From Thalassomonas actiniarum (GTDB lineage Bacteria > Pseudomonadota > Gammaproteobacteria > Enterobacterales > Alteromonadaceae): a stretch of 64,000 nucleotides of DNA. Positions 61,247 through 64,000 of this stretch are shown here, in pieces; position 1 is the stretch's first letter, and the number at the start of each line of letters is the position of its first letter. Made by a program: the position numbers and the translations under genes. Below the pieces are notes generated by a model. The model worked only from the letters and a program-made list of their open reading frames with translations. It searched no databases and was not told the origin of the DNA. The DNA lies in contig NZ_CP059735.1 of NCBI RefSeq assembly GCF_000948975.2, forward strand, positions 2,976,001-3,040,000, read 5' to 3'.

Positions 61247-61543
61247 TTATTTCACCTTATTTTTACGACGAAGTATAACCGAGCCGCTATGCAGCCGGTT
61301 TATTTTCTCCCGATAACCTATAACCTGGTATTTAAGCCAAAAATTGACATGCCTGATACCTTCACTGGTATCTGGCGTGATGCACTCCGGCTCTTGGGCA
61401 ACGGCAGCAAGGCCATCAAAGATAAAGGCACATTCCTGACTGAATTGGCTGAAGTCGTCGCAAAGGTCGAGCAGATCTCTTGCCCACTGCTCAGGGGTGA
61501 CTTCCTGCGAGGCAGGATCTGAAGGGGTATCTGATTCAGACAT
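61247..61543 (-). CDS. Small hypothetical protein, 98 aa
   Basis: Soluble, acidic at the start (EVTPEQWARDLLDLCDDFSQF) and mostly helical, with a short basic tail. Size and layout resemble small DUF3077-like proteins of prophage or accessory regions, but the match is weak. It overlaps the upstream 63-aa frame by 8 bases, so the two are probably cotranscribed. Confidence 0.55.
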   Translation of the reverse strand: MSESDTPSDPASQEVTPEQWARDLLDLCDDFSQFSQECAFIFDGLAAVAQEPECITPDTSEGIRHVNFWLKYQVIGYREKINRLHSGSVILRRKNKVK

Positions 61544-61727
61544 GATACCGTCCTCCCTTAAGTGTTAACCGCACACAAGTATTGGCCCAGTCGTTATTTC
61601 CGGTATTGCTTACATTGGCGTTATGGGGTGTTGGCTGGGATTGGGGGCTTGGTATATTTTCTGTTAAACTTTCTGTTAAAGAAACTTTAACCGAGTGAAA
61701 CTCTGGCATATCATTAGGGTTAGCCAT
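61536..61727 (-). CDS. Small hypothetical protein, 63 aa
   Basis: Low-complexity, polar, rich in Asn, Thr and Ser, probably unstructured in the middle. The C-terminus TCVRLTLKGGRYHV may form strands. It is first of a two-gene leftward unit with the 98-aa protein. Not recognised. Confidence 0.4.
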   Translation of the reverse strand: MANPNDMPEFHSVKVSLTESLTENIPSPQSQPTPHNANVSNTGNNDWANTCVRLTLKGGRYHV

Positions 61728-62365
61728 GGTGGATACCTCTATCTTTAGTATCTGTTGTGGTTAGCTGCCGCTGAGTGTTACCGCACTCAGAGGTAGCGCT
61801 TAATTTTCCCCGGCGCATCGCCGGTTAAGCAATTGCTCTTTATTTACTTTTCATCTTTACAGGTAAAAAAACACCTCCGCTGGTTGTTGATAAATCGTTG
61901 TTTAACCCTTTAAGGTATAGTACGAAATACTATATAAATCCACAGTGTTTCAGGTGTTTTCGGCAGAAATGTTGGTAGGGTGACTGTCTGCATTTCTCTT
62001 TAAAAAAAGCAATGAGTAAATCTGCAATTTGTTATCTGGAGGTAAAGTGAGAACAGGCTAAGACCTGGCTTTAAACTTTCCTTTATTGCTACCGAACACC
62101 GCATGCTTGTAAGGTTGCTTCCGTGTGCTAAGCGGACGAAAATCATCAACAAAAGCTTAATACTTTTTCTCATGTTTAGTCAGAGAAATGAGAACTGAAT
62201 TATATAGCCGCATTTCCACCGAAAAGAAGGGATAATCCCGCCTTTTAGCGGATAGTTACCAAGTCATAAAGTTATAACTTATCGATGATGCGCAGGTAAA
62301 AAGGTAAAGTTTAAATATTTTAATAATAATTTAGTCGACAATACTTCTGCCGAAAATGGAACCAA
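61728..62365. other. Intergenic region with no recognised gene
   Basis: About 640 AT-rich bases. No frame with family features, RNA gene or repeat was recognised. The right part borders an IS3 remnant, so it may include decayed IS sequence. Confidence 0.5.
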
Positions 62366-62796
62366 GTTGTTGGTTGGTCTGTGCAGTCAATGATGCATAC
62401 CTATTTAGTGTTAAGTGCGTTACTTGCGGCCGTATGGCGGAGAAAACCAAAGCAAACAGTCATTATCCATTCAGATAGTAATACTGGAGGTACTAGATTT
62501 CTAGCTGTGATTGGCAACGCTTTGCTGCTGAACATAATCTATCTCTCAGTATGAGTCGACGAGGTAACTGCCATGATAATGCTGTTGCAGAGAGCTTTTT
62601 CCAGCTACTTAAGCGTGAGCGAATTAAACGTAGAAAATACAAACGTAGAAAATACATAAACCGGGAAAAAGCTAAAGAAGGTATATTCGATTACATCGAA
62701 ATGTTTTATAACAATAAGCGGAAGCATGGTTATTTAAATAATCAATCTCCAGCTGACTATGATAGAACCTGTTTTATGAATCAAGAAAATGTCTAG
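62366..62796 (+). pseudogene. IS3-family transposase OrfB remnant
   Basis: The C-terminal third of an IS3-type integrase core. One frame reads VVGWSVQSMMHTYLVLSALL to WRRKPKQTVIIHSDS (second catalytic Asp region). After a frameshift and a degraded stretch near 62490-62505, a second frame gives MSRRGNCHDNAVAESFFQLLK (catalytic Glu) and FYNNKRKHGYLNNQSPADY. A 15-base tandem repeat (CGTAGAAAATACAAA) sits at about 62630-62656. The N-terminal domain and OrfA are missing. Inactive. Confidence 0.88.
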
Positions 62797-62900
62797 GTTA
62801 GTCTGGTCGATTCATCTCAGAAATTCGATAGAATCTACTCGCCAAGGTAAAAGAGAGCCATTACCATATGCGCAAGACTAATTTGAAGAAGTAATAATGT

Positions 62901-63239
62901 ATGTCCCTTCCTCCTTGCCCAAAATGCAAATCTGAATACGTTTATCAAGATCAAAACCATTTGATCTGCCCCGAATGTGCATATGAATGGAACCCCTTGC
63001 AAGCCCCTGGCGAAGAAGATACTTTGACTATAAAAGATGCCAACGGCACCTTGCTGGCAGCAGGTGATAAGGTCACGATGATTAAAGATCTTAAAATAAA
63101 AGGGAGTTCCCAGGTACTTAAGGTTGGCACTAAAGCCGTTATCAGACGCATAGTTGAAGGCAAAGATCATCAACTGGACTGTAAGGTAGATGGCGCAGGC
63201 GAGATGATGATAACAGCTAAGTTTGTGAAAAGGGCCTGA
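62901..63239 (+). CDS. yjdM: PhnA/YjdM zinc-ribbon protein
   Basis: A 112-residue protein of standard length. The N-terminal zinc ribbon has [21 protein letters not shown]. The C-terminal domain has [25 protein letters not shown]-type sequence (quoted in part), the PhnA/YjdM signature. The family was once linked to phosphonoacetate hydrolysis, but that does not apply to this lineage; function is uncertain. A long frame on the opposite strand is a shadow. Confidence 0.93.
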   Translation: MSLPPCPKCKSEYVYQDQNHLICPECAYEWNPLQAPGEEDTLTIKDANGTLLAAGDKVTMIKDLKIKGSSQVLKVGTKAVIRRIVEGKDHQLDCKVDGAGEMMITAKFVKRA

Positions 63240-63371
63240 GTGAATTTGCTCTGACAACAGGGTTCACTGTCTATGGGGCAGAGCAATGTTTGCTCCCCCC
63301 GGCATATTTTTCCTTACCTGGTTCGGATTACCGTAAAAGATTAAAGCACTTTATTTCCTTAAAGGTTGTAT

Positions 63372-64000
63372 ATGACATTAAGCACATCAAGACTCGACCG
63401 CTTTATCAGCAAACAATGTCGGGTAAGTCGTCGGGATGTCCGGCTGATGTTAGCTCAAAAACGGATTAGGGTTGATGGTGCTATCGCCACTAATATTGAT
63501 CAGATTGTTGATAAGTTTTCTCATATCATGCTGGATAACAAAGTGTTGCAAGCCAACCAAGCAAGTTATGTCATGTTACATAAACCTGTTGGCGTGGTCA
63601 GTGCAACAAAAGATGAGCAGCATAAAACCGTGCTTGATATCGTTAATCTGCCTGAAAGTGTCGATAAAGCGAGTTTACACCTTGTCGGCCGGCTCGATTT
63701 AAATACTTCGGGTTTGGTCTTGTTAACCAACGACAGCCGCTGGTCTGAGCGTTTAACGTCACCGGACAGCAAGGTGGAAAAATTATACCGGGTTACCCTG
63801 CAAAATAAGCTGAATGAGGATTACATCGAGGCGTTTAATCAAGGCATGTATTTTGGCTATGAAAAAATCACAACGAAACCGGCTAAGTTAGCAATAATAT
63901 CGGATCATGTGGCTATGGTGTCACTGGTTGAAGGTCGCTATCACCAGATAAAACGTATGTTTGGACGCTTTCGCAACCCGGTTGTTGCCTTGCACCGAGT
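63372..64000 (+). CDS. rsuA: Pseudouridine synthase, RsuA-like (3' partial)
   Basis: The frame is open to the end of the window (about 209 codons). An N-terminal S4 RNA-binding domain (SRLDRFISKQCRVSRRDVR) is followed by the catalytic domain with HLVGRLDLNTSGLVLLTND, whose Asp is the nucleophile. EGRYHQIKRMFGRFRNPV near the end is the RsuA/RluB pattern. Spacing and the LTNDSRWSERLTSP block favour RsuA, which modifies U516 of 16S rRNA, over RluB/E/F. The last few codons are outside the window. Confidence 0.88.
   Translation, partial: MTLSTSRLDRFISKQCRVSRRDVRLMLAQKRIRVDGAIATNIDQIVDKFSHIMLDNKVLQANQASYVMLHKPVGVVSATKDEQHKTVLDIVNLPESVDKASLHLVGRLDLNTSGLVLLTNDSRWSERLTSPDSKVEKLYRVTLQNKLNEDYIEAFNQGMYFGYEKITTKPAKLAIISDHVAMVSLVEGRYHQIKRMFGRFRNPVVALHR

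Noticed and set aside
61728-62365. tRNA or other RNA gene in the gap
   Set aside because: No cloverleaf or conserved RNA motif could be recognised by eye on either strand.
62835-63257. Minus-strand 140-aa frame opposite yjdM
   Set aside because: It covers the whole PhnA/YjdM gene, whose zinc ribbon and domain order are clear; the opposite frame has no recognisable features.

Overview
The window looks like chromosome of a marine gammaproteobacterium, probably Alteromonadales (Colwelliaceae/Thalassomonas-like). This is inferred from gene content: a type VI secretion system (T6SS), a cytochrome cd1 denitrification locus, NrtS, and an integron cassette array. No rRNA or other marker gene is present to fix the taxon.

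Region 1 (1-2.7 kb) holds the end of a CHASE4-GGDEF diguanylate cyclase, a small unknown gene, and a pentapeptide-repeat protein split over two overlapping frames at a possible slippery site. Region 2 (2.7-19.5 kb) is a T6SS cluster. tssA-tssB-tssC-hcp-tagJ-tssE-tssF-tssG-clpV run leftward, and a Ser/Thr kinase, vgrG and a DUF6484-type gene run rightward. TssJ, TssK, TssL and TssM are not in the window. Region 3 (19.7-27 kb) is mixed: ferredoxin FdxA, a COG2509 flavoprotein, nrtS followed by a soluble chemoreceptor, a DUF2235 hydrolase that appears to end in a c-di-GMP-binding PilZ domain, a GNAT acetyltransferase and a small conserved-looking protein.

Region 4 (27-47 kb) is the nitrite-reduction locus. 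nirC-F-D-L-G-H-J-E run leftward and make heme d1. nirS (cytochrome cd1), a six-heme NapC/NirT fusion and nirN run rightward. FNR/DNR-type boxes precede nirC and lie between the divergent hemerythrin gene and nirS. The two halves are separated by a 1384-residue cadherin-like glycoside-hydrolase lipoprotein, an IS5-family element that rewrites the end of an azoreductase gene, and a LysR pseudogene.

Region 5 (47.4-61 kb) is an integron gene-cassette array of about 21 attC sites with no integrase in the window (a CALIN-type array). It carries mostly unknown small genes and an ORF-less cassette in four copies. Two mobile elements sit exactly in attC ends. One is a group II intron whose EBS1 loop is perfectly complementary to the attC end GGCGTTA. 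The other is an IS110-family element inside the TAACAAG end of the next attC, whose non-coding left end probably encodes a bridge RNA. Region 6 (61-64 kb) has two small unknown genes, an IS3 transposase remnant, a PhnA/YjdM zinc-ribbon protein and the start of an RsuA-type pseudouridine synthase that runs off the window.
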